The translations under genes and the position numbers were made by a program. Positions 1 to 7,105 of a DNA stretch of 36,787 bases are shown in pieces (positions within the stretch are counted from its first letter, which is position 1; each line of letters opens with the position of its first letter). Under the pieces are notes generated by a model. That model saw nothing but the letters and a program-made list of their open reading frames with translations, did not search any database and had not been told where the DNA came from. The stretch is taken from NCBI GenBank assembly GCA_045643885.1, contig JAZRFY010000006.1:1-36787 (forward strand). Direction: 5' to 3'. Source of the stretch: RGIG4608 sp045643885 (GTDB lineage Bacteria; Bacillota; Clostridia; Oscillospirales; CAG-272).

Positions 1-85
1 GTCGCTTTTTGTTATAATATCCATCTTTTTTTACTACAGTGATTATATAGGCGAATTTTCGCAAATTTTTGAAAGGTGCAGAATT

Positions 86-127
86 ATGAGAGGAGTGAAA
101 AAAGTATGGATGAATAAGGGATTTTGA
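86..127 (+). CDS. Possible 13-residue leader peptide
   Basis: A short frame starts at ATG 86 behind a plausible ribosome site (GAAAGGTG at 71-78) and ends with TGA at 125-127. It encodes MRGVKKVWMNKGF. A TATAAT hexamer at 13-18 could be a -10 box, but its -35 would lie outside the window. The stop codon falls inside the left arm of a 13-bp inverted repeat (120-132 with 161-173), which is the geometry of a translated leader that controls a downstream hairpin. Nothing in the peptide is recognisable, and a chance ORF of this length is quite possible. Confidence 0.22.
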   Translation: MRGVKKVWMNKGF

Positions 128-290
128 TACTTTGATATATAGCGGAAAAAGTATATATATAAGTATCAAAATCGGTGATTGAAACAGCGAGAGTATCTCG
201 ATGCTTCAATCACAATGGCAAAAGAAGGATTTTCACGGTAGAAAATCCAACATCTACAAGGAAGATTTTACTATAGGTAAAATCAACATC
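120..290. repeat. Cluster of four inverted repeats upstream of the DUF2958 gene
   Basis: Four hairpins stand in a row. The first has perfect 13-bp arms (GATTTTGATACTT at 120-132, complement at 161-173). The second has 9-bp arms (GTGATTGAA at 175-183, complement at 205-213) enclosing an inner CGAGA/TCTCG stem at 188-200. The third is GGATTTTC/GAAAATCC (227-234, 241-248). The fourth is GATTTTAC/GTAAAATC (264-271, 277-284). The last two are each followed by AACATC and look like diverged copies of a ~37-bp unit. The structure is read directly; its role is unknown. It could be an attenuator, a single-strand promoter or origin, or a recombinase-binding region of the mobile element. Confidence 0.7.
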
Positions 291-363
291 AAAAGGGTTG
301 GCTTCGTTCCCAGAGTTAGCGAATAATGGAGTTTTAGACTTAACATAGAAAGGATAAGAAAAA

Positions 364-687
364 ATGATACTTTGGACAAAAGAAATTGAAAAGAAAGCAA
401 CTACATTTCCCATCGGCTCACAAGATGGCAAAGGCGAAAATGCAGAGGTAATCGTTAAATTCTTCAATCCATACGGTAGAGGCTCGTGGCTCATTACTGA
501 GGCTGAAAAACAAGATGACGGAGATTGGCTCCTGTTCGGCTATTGCCACATCTTTGAGTGGGAATGGGGATACGTGTTGCTTTCGGAAATACTAAATACC
601 AAAGTCGAATTGTTTGGGTGCAAGCTACCCTTGGAACGTGATTTGTATGTTTGGGAGCACGCAACTGTAAAAGATTTGATTTATTAA
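364..687 (+). CDS. DUF2958 family protein
   Basis: This 107-residue protein matches the DUF2958 family by its pattern: an N-terminal LWTKEIEKK segment, a central VIVKFFNPYGRGSWLITE stretch, EKQDDGDWLLFGYC, then EWGYVLLSE and a final LPLERDLY motif. The length is normal for the family, so the gene looks intact. Members of DUF2958 are small soluble proteins carried mostly by phages, plasmids and conjugative elements; their biochemical role is not established. The ATG at 364 follows AAAGGA at 350-355. The gene sits between a cluster of hairpins (120-290) and a tyrosine recombinase that begins 12 bases after its stop, so the two are probably co-transcribed. Its context supports a mobile-element origin. 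Confidence 0.8.
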   Translation: MILWTKEIEKKATTFPIGSQDGKGENAEVIVKFFNPYGRGSWLITEAEKQDDGDWLLFGYCHIFEWEWGYVLLSEILNTKVELFGCKLPLERDLYVWEHATVKDLIY

Positions 688-699
688 GAGGTGACAAGC

Positions 700-1620
700 T
701 TGGGGCGTAATCGTAAAAATATAACCATTCAACTGAATAGGCGTATTGATGAGCTACTTCGAATTGGAGAAAAGAAGGTCAAGGTCAATGGGCGTGTGGA
801 TGGAATACATAGTATTAAGACCGCTGATAGCTATCGCGGAACGGCTAACCGTCTGGCAGAGGTGTGTAAATCTATGGGGGTTAAAAGTATTGATGATATA
901 GACAAAGATGTTGTATCTAAATATATGGACTCTTATCGCAACGCTTCTGCGTGGACCGTGAGCCGTGAACTGTCTGCGACCAACAAATTATTATCTACAA
1001 ATTACACGCCAAGCGACTTTGAATTTTCTCAACGCCGAACATATACATCGGTCAAAAACAATCGTGGAGACTTACCGCCATCCAGCACCGCACACAAACC
1101 CGAAAATCAAGATGGGTTGTACTTTGCTTCCGTTACTGGCTGCCGTCGCTCATCTATTACGAGGGTGACGGCAAATGACGCTGTGAGAAATGCTAACGGT
1201 CAAATCATAGGATTTCATTTTTGCGAAAAAGGGGCTCGCGAACGCACCTCACTTGTATTGCCATCGGAACGCCAAAACCTAACGTATTGGGTTGACAATA
1301 AGCTCAAGGGCGGTCATTCTCCAGATGCTCCGCTTATTGATTACATAAGCCCCAACGCAGGTTGCCACCGTATGCGTAGCGAGTACGCACGGAACTTGTA
1401 TGATGAGCTTAAGGATGCTAAAGAGCGTGGTATTGATGTGTATGATGGGCGTAAATATGATTTGTTTATTGACAAAGAAAAATTCGACTATAACTACAAT
1501 AACCCGCGTTTTAAGGGAGATACTGTCCATGGCTTTGAAAAAGACCTCGCATTAGAAACCAGCTTCGCATTGGGTCATAATCGCCTCGATGTCAGTATTT
1601 ATAGCTATTTATTGAGATGA
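700..1620 (+). CDS. Tyrosine recombinase / phage-type integrase
   Basis: The protein is about 306 residues and carries the catalytic layout of tyrosine recombinases. An N-terminal SAM-like core-binding region (to about residue 130) is followed by GCRRSSI (first Arg), EKGARERTSLVLP (beta-hairpin Lys), GCHRMRSEYA (HxxR box) and a C-terminal LGHNRLDVSIYSYL with the second His and the nucleophile Tyr. An insertion of roughly 50 residues separates the HxxR box from the LGH motif, longer than usual. The open frame extends back to GTG 691, but AAGAGGTGA (686-694) is a ribosome site placed for TTG 700, which I prefer. It likely cuts and joins element DNA, or acts in dimer resolution. A serine recombinase follows after a 185-base gap that holds only a weak GTGAT/ATCAC hairpin and an A/T palindrome. 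Confidence 0.8.
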   Translation: MGRNRKNITIQLNRRIDELLRIGEKKVKVNGRVDGIHSIKTADSYRGTANRLAEVCKSMGVKSIDDIDKDVVSKYMDSYRNASAWTVSRELSATNKLLSTNYTPSDFEFSQRRTYTSVKNNRGDLPPSSTAHKPENQDGLYFASVTGCRRSSITRVTANDAVRNANGQIIGFHFCEKGARERTSLVLPSERQNLTYWVDNKLKGGHSPDAPLIDYISPNAGCHRMRSEYARNLYDELKDAKERGIDVYDGRKYDLFIDKEKFDYNYNNPRFKGDTVHGFEKDLALETSFALGHNRLDVSIYSYLLR

Positions 1621-1805
1621 ATTTAACTATTTTCGTGATTTTTCTATCACCAAAAAATTTTGCACTACTTAATAACTAGGGCTTAATGTGAGAAAAACGC
1701 TCATAAAAAATTTTTTGAGAAATATCGTCAAAAATCCATCATTTCATAAATGCGATACTACACTATAACTACCGACTAAATTTCAAACGAAAGGACTTAA
1801 AAATT

Positions 1806-3449
1806 ATGACAACTAACAACAAAACCAAAGGCAACAGAGCAGTTATTTACGCAAGATATTCCGATGATAATCAGCGTATCGAAAGTATTGAGGGGCAGAT
1901 TCGTGAATGCACTGAGTTTGCAAAGGCAAAGGGATATACACTTGTAGGTACATATTCCGACAAGGCACGTACTGGAAAGAATGATAAACGCCCTGGATTT
2001 CAAAAAATGTATCTTGATAGCAAAAAGGGTTTATTTGATATAGTGATTGTATGGAAATTTGACCGTTTTGCTAGATATAGGGATATGTCGGAACATTATC
2101 AATATCACTTCAAACAAAATGGTATTGATATCATATCTGCAACGGAAGATATTCCAAAGGGTTCAAGCGGAATCATTTTAAAAGGTATGCTTGAGGTAAT
2201 AGCAGAGTTCTATTCAGCCGAGCTTTCCGAAAAAGTAAATCGTGGTATGACCGAAAATGCGTTAAAGAAACTTTGGAATGGCGGTCACGTACCTTTTGGA
2301 TATCGTGTGAATGAAAGTCAACACTTGGAAATAGACCCTGTTAGAGCACCGCTTGTAAAAGAAATTTTCAAAATGTCTTATGATGGTAAAACCGTTAAAG
2401 AAATACATAATATTCTCAAGGAACAGGGTGTTCTCACAATAAAGGGTAAACCTATGGCATACAGTAGTGTGAGATATATGTTAAGTAATAGAATATATAT
2501 CGGTGAGTACAAGAGTATGGGGATTATTTATGAGAACGGTATTGAAGCCATTGTCGACCAAGAGTTGTTTGATGGTGTTCAAAGGGAGATTGAGAAAAAT
2601 GCTCACGCCCCTGCTCGTCATACTGCAGAGGAAGATTATCTTCTCACTACCAAGCTTTTTTGTGGTAATTGCGGTAAAATGATGGTTGCACAAGCAGGAA
2701 CAAGCGGAACAGGGAAGACATATCGCTATTATGCCTGCGTTGCTCAAAAGAAACACAAATGTGACAAAAAGATGATAACCAAGGAAAAGCTTGAGGGGTT
2801 TATCGTTCACAAGACAATGAAGTTTTTAGAGGATGATAATTTGATAAAATACCTTGCAAGAAAGATGTTTGAATTGCAGAATGGTGATAGCTCAATGATT
2901 CCTGTCTTAGAGCAAGAACTTCGAGATAAAAATCGAGAGATTGATAACATTGTTAATGCAATTCAAAGGGGAAGAATGCTTGATTCCTTGCTTGCAAGAT
3001 TAGAAATATTAGAGAACGAAAAAAAGAATGTGGAATTAGCTTTAATTAAAGAAAAGATGGAAACAATAGTTTTCACCGAAGGAGATTATTTGAACGCTTT
3101 GCGTAATTTGAGCCGTATTGACATTAGTGATCAAGATGGTCAAAGAAAAATCATTGATACTTTCATAAATTCAATATACGCTTATGACGATTGTTTCAAA
3201 ATCGTTTATAACGGAACAGGCAAAGAAGAAGTTATCACCCTTAAAGAAATTAAAAGTTCTACTATGTTTTCCGAGGGCGAGCCAAGAAAAACGCACCGCA
3301 AAAGCGGTGCTTTTTTCTTGGCTTTTTTATATTTGATAGTTAAAAATAAGAAATGCGATAAAGATCTAACCGATAAGGCAATAAAAATGACCGAACAGAC
3401 AAAAAAACTACATTTTTCCACTTTTATTTGCTATAATATCAGTAAGTAA
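1806..3449 (+). CDS. Large serine recombinase (resolvase/invertase family)
   Basis: A 547-residue large serine recombinase of the type that moves Tn4451-like transposons and integrative elements. The resolvase domain spans about residues 11-150, with the nucleophile Ser19 in YARYSDDNQ and the conserved FDRFARYR and GMLEVIAEFYSAELSEKV segments. The Recombinase domain follows (PFGYRVNE onward), then a zinc-ribbon (CGNCGK, with a second Cys pair around YYACVAQKKHKC) and a coiled-coil region (about residues 370-430). ATG 1806 follows AAAGGA. The final ~55 residues are odd: from about residue 492 the frame passes through a strong terminator hairpin (3281-3322), and its last codons contain a TATAAT just ahead of the ABC operon. 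The native protein may effectively end earlier, or the tail may come from flanking DNA after integration. Confidence 0.92.
   Translation: MTTNNKTKGNRAVIYARYSDDNQRIESIEGQIRECTEFAKAKGYTLVGTYSDKARTGKNDKRPGFQKMYLDSKKGLFDIVIVWKFDRFARYRDMSEHYQYHFKQNGIDIISATEDIPKGSSGIILKGMLEVIAEFYSAELSEKVNRGMTENALKKLWNGGHVPFGYRVNESQHLEIDPVRAPLVKEIFKMSYDGKTVKEIHNILKEQGVLTIKGKPMAYSSVRYMLSNRIYIGEYKSMGIIYENGIEAIVDQELFDGVQREIEKNAHAPARHTAEEDYLLTTKLFCGNCGKMMVAQAGTSGTGKTYRYYACVAQKKHKCDKKMITKEKLEGFIVHKTMKFLEDDNLIKYLARKMFELQNGDSSMIPVLEQELRDKNREIDNIVNAIQRGRMLDSLLARLEILENEKKNVELALIKEKMETIVFTEGDYLNALRNLSRIDISDQDGQRKIIDTFINSIYAYDDCFKIVYNGTGKEEVITLKEIKSSTMFSEGEPRKTHRKSGAFFLAFLYLIVKNKKCDKDLTDKAIKMTEQTKKLHFSTFICYNISK
3281..3322. terminator. 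Terminator hairpin inside the 3' end of the recombinase frame
   Basis: Arms of 18 paired bases with one mismatch: GCCAAGAAAAACGCACCGC (3281-3299) and its near-complement at 3304-3322, with an AAAA loop and a further T run at 3323-3328. A-rich and T-rich flanks make it work in both directions. It lies about 125 bases before the recombinase stop codon, so transcripts would tend to end before the stop. Confidence 0.75.
3432..3437 (+). promoter_or_regulatory. Possible -10 box for the ABC operon
   Basis: TATAAT sits 32 bases before the ABC ATPase start, inside the last codons of the recombinase frame. No good -35 is visible at 16-18 bases, so only the -10 is supported. It follows the terminator at 3281-3322, which would isolate the ABC operon from recombinase transcription. 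Confidence 0.4.
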
Positions 3450-3468
3450 AAGATGGAGGATAAAACAT

Positions 3469-4197
3469 ATGCAAGCTATTAAAACAATCGGGCTTAGCAA
3501 ACGCTATAAAAATATTAGTGCTGTTGATGAGCTTGATCTGGAAATACGGCAAGGCGAATTATTTTCCCTGCTTGGTGTAAACGGTGCAGGAAAGACTACA
3601 ACAATAAAAATGCTTTCTTGCTTGACAATGCCTACGAACGGAGATGCCATTGTGGGTGGATACAGTATAAAGAGGGAATCGAAAGAAGTAAAGCGACTTA
3701 TCGGGGTATCTCCGCAAGAAACCGCCGTTGCACCTAATCTCTCTGTGAAGGAGAACCTTGAACTTATATGTGGGATTCACGGCTTTACCAAAGAAAAAGC
3801 ACAAACAAAGATTATAGAGCTTTCCAAGCAATTTTCTTTAGAAAGTGTGTTGCAAAGAAAGGCAGGTAAGCTCTCGGGAGGTTGGCAACGTCGCGTCAGC
3901 ATTGCAATGGCTTTGATCAGTGAGCCTCAAATTTTGTTTTTGGACGAGCCAACGCTTGGCCTTGACGTTATAGCAAGGCGAGAGCTTTGGGATGTCATTC
4001 GGGCTTTGAAGGGCAATATAACTATTATTTTAACGACACACTATATGGAAGAAGCCGAGGCACTCTCTGATCGCATAGGTGTTATGAAAAGTGGAAAGAT
4101 ACTTGCGATAGGTACGGCAGAAGAGCTAAAAGAGAAAGTCGGGGCAAACGATTTTGAAGCAGCGTTTGTTTCCATAGTAAAGGAGTGGGGCATATGA
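3469..4197 (+). CDS. ABC transporter ATP-binding protein
   Basis: A 242-residue ABC ATPase. Walker A is GVNGAGKTT (residues 36-44), the Q-loop is in GVSPQETAV, the signature is LSGGWQRR (about 136-143), Walker B is QILFLDEPT (about 155-163) and the switch His is in TTHYMEE. The signature has Trp where Gln is usual, a tolerated variant. The C-terminus (ALSDRIGVMKSGKILAIGTAEELKEK) is typical of CcmA/DrrA-type exporters. It should energise the permease encoded next to it, with which it overlaps by four bases (ATGA). The start has a strong GATGGAGGAT site. The co-encoded LytTR and DUF3021 proteins suggest an export system that controls its own expression, as in drug or peptide efflux modules; the substrate cannot be read from sequence. 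Confidence 0.93.
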   Translation: MQAIKTIGLSKRYKNISAVDELDLEIRQGELFSLLGVNGAGKTTTIKMLSCLTMPTNGDAIVGGYSIKRESKEVKRLIGVSPQETAVAPNLSVKENLELICGIHGFTKEKAQTKIIELSKQFSLESVLQRKAGKLSGGWQRRVSIAMALISEPQILFLDEPTLGLDVIARRELWDVIRALKGNITIILTTHYMEEAEALSDRIGVMKSGKILAIGTAEELKEKVGANDFEAAFVSIVKEWGI

Positions 4198-4925
4198 GAA
4201 TGATTACGTTTGCCAAAAGATGTGCAAAAGAGATTTTGCGCGATCCGATAAATCTTGGTTTCGGTTTGGGATTTCCACTGGTGTTATTGCTGCTTCTTAG
4301 TGCCTTGCAGGCAAACATCCCCGTGAGCCTGTTTGAAATCAATACGTTGACGCCCGGCATTACCGTGTTTGGATTGTCGTTTATGACATTATTTTCTGCA
4401 ACGTTGGTTGCCAAAGACCGTGAAAGTGCGTTCTTGCAAAGACTATACACAACACCGATGAGTGTGTTTGATTTTATCATAGGATATATGCTTCCACTTT
4501 TGCCCATTGCTCTTGGACAAACGATTATTTGCTATTTATTTGCGATTCCTTTGGGGTTGACGCTCAATGCAAATATTATTTATGCAATTATCGGCATGAT
4601 ACCTATGGCAATTTTTAATATTGCCCTTGGACTTTTGTGTGGCAGTGTTCTGGGTGTTAAACAGGTTGGCGGTGTTTGTGGAGCTTTACTTACAAATCTT
4701 TCCGCATGGCTTTCGGGAGTATGGTTTGATTTGAAGCTCGTGGGAGGCATCTTTGAGAAAATAGCCAATGCGCTTCCGTTTGTTCATGCCGTAGAGATGG
4801 AAAAGATGCTGATCAGTGGAGATTTTGAGCTTGCAGCAACACACATTTTGCCTATTATTATGTATAGCATAACAATAACGACAGCTGCAGTGTTCTGCTT
4901 TCTAAGACAAATGAAAAAACAATAA
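4194..4925 (+). CDS. ABC-2 type permease
   Basis: A 243-residue integral membrane protein with about six hydrophobic segments, matching ABC-2 type permeases. The pattern FATL(V)AKDRESAFLQRLYTTPMSVFDFIIGY is the conserved loop of this family: a charged stretch after the second helix followed by the TTP(M/L) turn. The frame opens at GTG 4185, but AAAGGAG (4179-4185) is correctly placed for ATG 4194, which also overlaps the ATPase stop in an ATGA. It should form the translocation pore with the upstream ATPase. A LytTR regulator gene starts 12 bases after its stop, so all are likely on one mRNA. The substrate is unknown. Confidence 0.9.
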   Translation: MRMITFAKRCAKEILRDPINLGFGLGFPLVLLLLLSALQANIPVSLFEINTLTPGITVFGLSFMTLFSATLVAKDRESAFLQRLYTTPMSVFDFIIGYMLPLLPIALGQTIICYLFAIPLGLTLNANIIYAIIGMIPMAIFNIALGLLCGSVLGVKQVGGVCGALLTNLSAWLSGVWFDLKLVGGIFEKIANALPFVHAVEMEKMLISGDFELAATHILPIIMYSITITTAAVFCFLRQMKKQ

Positions 4926-4937
4926 GGATTATAGAAA

Positions 4938-5381
4938 ATGAAGTACAAACTTATTATTAACAATGATGTCGAAGAAGAGATAATAGCGATTGTTCATGCG
5001 CCGTCTTCTCTTACACAAGAGATAGAAAATCTTGTGCGTAACTTTTCCGGTGCAGATTTTATTGTGGGATATCGAGATGAAGAAACACGAAAGCTTACCT
5101 TCAAAGAGATAGAGTGCATTACAGTTCTTGATAGGAAGGTAATAGCCATAGATACGAAAGGAAACCGATATTTACTTAAAGACAGGCTTAGGGATTTAGA
5201 GGATATTTTGCCATCGTATTTTATCCGAATCAACAAATCAACTCTTGCCAATGAACACCGTATCCAAAGATTTGACGCGATTTTCAACGGTGGTGTGGAT
5301 GCCGTGTTTTACTGTGGATATAAAGAATACGTTTCAAGGCGTTGCTTTTCGGAAATCAGAAGGAGGTATGAGGGAATATGA
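4938..5381 (+). CDS. LytTR DNA-binding domain regulator
   Basis: A 147-residue transcription regulator made almost wholly of a LytTR domain in the C-terminal two thirds: FKEIECITVLDRKVIAIDTKGNRYLLKDRLRDLEDIL then YFIRINKSTLANEHRIQRF and GYKEYVSRRCFSEIRR. There is no receiver domain, so it is not a classical response regulator. In Firmicutes such stand-alone LytTR proteins are commonly paired with a DUF3021 membrane protein, and here the DUF3021 gene overlaps its stop by four bases. The membrane partner probably holds or inactivates it (inferred from known LytTR regulatory pairs). It likely controls this ABC operon. I did not identify a LytTR binding repeat. Confidence 0.88.
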   Translation: MKYKLIINNDVEEEIIAIVHAPSSLTQEIENLVRNFSGADFIVGYRDEETRKLTFKEIECITVLDRKVIAIDTKGNRYLLKDRLRDLEDILPSYFIRINKSTLANEHRIQRFDAIFNGGVDAVFYCGYKEYVSRRCFSEIRRRYEGI

Positions 5382-5821
5382 AAAAATTTGTTTCTGAATT
5401 TGTGTTTCGTGGTTTATTTGCTATGGGATTTGGCCCGTTTGTTTTAGCAATAGTATATTTGCTGTTGAAGCAAGCTGATGTAATAGATACTTTAAACGTT
5501 GATCAAGTATGTATTGGTATATTTTCACTTTCTGTGCTTGCCTTTATTGCCGGAGGCATGAATGCCATATATAAAATTGAACGTTTGCCGCTAATGGTGG
5601 CTATTCTGATACACGGAGGAGTTTTATACGTTGGATATCTTGGCACATACCTACTCAACGATTGGCTTGATTTTGGTACTATTCCTATGATAGTTTTTAC
5701 TGCAATTTTTGTTATTGGTTACGTTGTTGTTTGGGCGATTATTTATTCAATTATCAGAAGAAATACTGCTAAGCTCAATGAAATTTTGAAGAAGAAACAA
5801 CAAATCCATAATATGTTTTAA
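5378..5821 (+). CDS. DUF3021 family membrane protein
   Basis: A 147-residue protein with four predicted membrane helices (roughly residues 10-30, 45-62, 72-92 and 102-127) and a basic C-terminal tail. Its size, the Nterm FRGLFAMGFGPFVLAIVYLLL helix-proline pattern and the adjacent LytTR gene fit the DUF3021 family. Such proteins act as membrane-bound inhibitors of a LytTR partner in some characterised systems; applying that here is inference. The start ATG overlaps the LytTR stop (ATGA) and has an AGAAGGAGG site within the end of that gene. It is the last gene of the operon, followed by a perfect palindrome terminator at 5871-5898. Confidence 0.82.
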   Translation: MKKFVSEFVFRGLFAMGFGPFVLAIVYLLLKQADVIDTLNVDQVCIGIFSLSVLAFIAGGMNAIYKIERLPLMVAILIHGGVLYVGYLGTYLLNDWLDFGTIPMIVFTAIFVIGYVVVWAIIYSIIRRNTAKLNEILKKKQQIHNMF

Positions 5822-5870
5822 TGCCTTATACGAAGAATTTGAGCCTTATTTGAGCACTTGAATAAACAAC

Positions 5871-5898
5871 AAAAGGATGGGAAGCTTCCCATCCTTTT
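5871..5898. terminator. Terminator of the ABC/LytTR/DUF3021 operon
   Basis: A perfect 28-base palindrome with AAAAGGATGGGAAG as left arm, its complement as right arm and AGCT at the centre. The TTTT-rich right edge serves plus-strand transcription. Confidence 0.85.
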
Positions 5899-5911
5899 GT
5901 TATATAAAAAA

Positions 5912-5941
5912 GAACAGCTCAAAGGAGAATTTGAGCTGTTC
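5912..5941 (-). terminator. Terminator of the MBOAT/DHHW operon
   Basis: 12-bp arms (GAACAGCTCAAA at 5912-5923 and its complement at 5930-5941) with a six-base loop. On the minus strand the stem is followed by TTTTTTATAT, a good intrinsic terminator just past the end of the DHHW gene. Confidence 0.85.
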
Positions 5942-5964
5942 GGGGAAAGAGATGAAGGTGGTGA

Positions 5965-7092
5965 TTATTTCATCTCAAAGCTGTTATTTAATACAAGTGT
6001 GCTGTAAAGGAAGAGAACGTCCTGACCTTCCTTAAAGATATTGTAGTTGCCAAGCATCATGCCGGACAAGTAACGAATATCGACAACTGTAATCTTTGCA
6101 TAATCCTCAACGAGAAGGGGAATAATGCTTCTTCCAAAGGAGTCTCTGATAACCACAAGCTCCTTATCGGTCTTTGCATTGGGATTTTCGATTGTGATAT
6201 ATGCACGTTCACCGCCAAGGTAGATATCGTAAGCATCCTTACCGTTACCCTTTTCCATATCATAAAGAGAGATGATCTTGCCACCCTCAAGCATATCCTT
6301 AACCACGATATTTTGTGTGTTATCGTTTGTAAGGTAGTAGAGAGTTTCGGATGCAAGGGGCTTGGGCGCTCTGCCTGAATAAACTCCAAAGAAGGGAGAA
6401 TTAAGTGTGTTTACAGTAAACTCACTTGTGTATTTGCCACCCATACCGTTAACGAGTGTTTTAGCAACGTCAAGAATCTGCTCCTGGCGCCAGTGAGTAT
6501 CGGACATATAGTAGTCTTCAATTGAAAGATTATCTATAATGCTAATGTACTTTGTAAACTGTACCGATCTGAGCATATCAGCTATAAACTGCTCGTAATC
6601 CATTGAGAGGTAACCGTTTTCCTCAGCAAGGAAATATGCCTTGTCGGGAATGATTGAGATATAGGGTGTAATTCCAAGGTTTTTAAGGTATTTGGAATAT
6701 ACCAAAGATATCTTATTTGCTGCATGCTTGATAGAATCTGCATTTATCTTATCCTGCATCTCAGCTGCGTAGCCATTCTCTACGAAAATTCCGTCCTTAT
6801 CGGTCTTTGCAAAGATATAAGTTTCAACAAAGGACTTGATATCCTTGAAGGTGTCACGGAAGGGGAAGTTGTCGGGAGTGTACTGATCGTCAAATATTTT
6901 CATAAAGCTTGACGCATAGCTTACTCCGTCCTTCATAATGGACTCAATTGTAAGCGTGGGGAACTTTGCAGGCTCGCGACGCTCACTGTCAAGATAATCG
7001 GGCTTGGGCATGAAGAGGCAAAGCAATGTAAAAACAAGTACAACTGCAGCCATCACAGAACAAACCACGATGCTTTTAGTTTTGTTATTCAT
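5965..7092 (-). CDS. DHHW family protein, MBOAT partner
   Basis: A 375-residue protein with one N-terminal membrane anchor (residues ~8-28), the rest extracytoplasmic. The motif SDTHWRQEQ (about residue 196) is the DHHW-like signature, and VIRDSFGRSIIPLL (about residue 315) matches the SGNH-hydrolase-type GDSF block of AlgX/DltD-like proteins. These proteins work with membrane O-acyltransferases to add acyl groups to cell-surface glycans or other envelope polymers. Here the MBOAT gene lies 13 bases upstream and is transcribed first. The start ATG follows AGGAGGTAAAAA. A strong terminator lies 24 bases past the stop. The acyl acceptor is not known. Confidence 0.85.
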   Translation of the reverse strand: MNNKTKSIVVCSVMAAVVLVFTLLCLFMPKPDYLDSERREPAKFPTLTIESIMKDGVSYASSFMKIFDDQYTPDNFPFRDTFKDIKSFVETYIFAKTDKDGIFVENGYAAEMQDKINADSIKHAANKISLVYSKYLKNLGITPYISIIPDKAYFLAEENGYLSMDYEQFIADMLRSVQFTKYISIIDNLSIEDYYMSDTHWRQEQILDVAKTLVNGMGGKYTSEFTVNTLNSPFFGVYSGRAPKPLASETLYYLTNDNTQNIVVKDMLEGGKIISLYDMEKGNGKDAYDIYLGGERAYITIENPNAKTDKELVVIRDSFGRSIIPLLVEDYAKITVVDIRYLSGMMLGNYNIFKEGQDVLFLYSTLVLNNSFEMK

Positions 7093-7105
7093 TTTTTACC
7101 TCCTA

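Noticed and set aside
175..190. GATTGAAAC in the second hairpin resembles the end of some CRISPR repeats
   Set aside because: Only one copy is present, with no regular spacers and no cas genes nearby.
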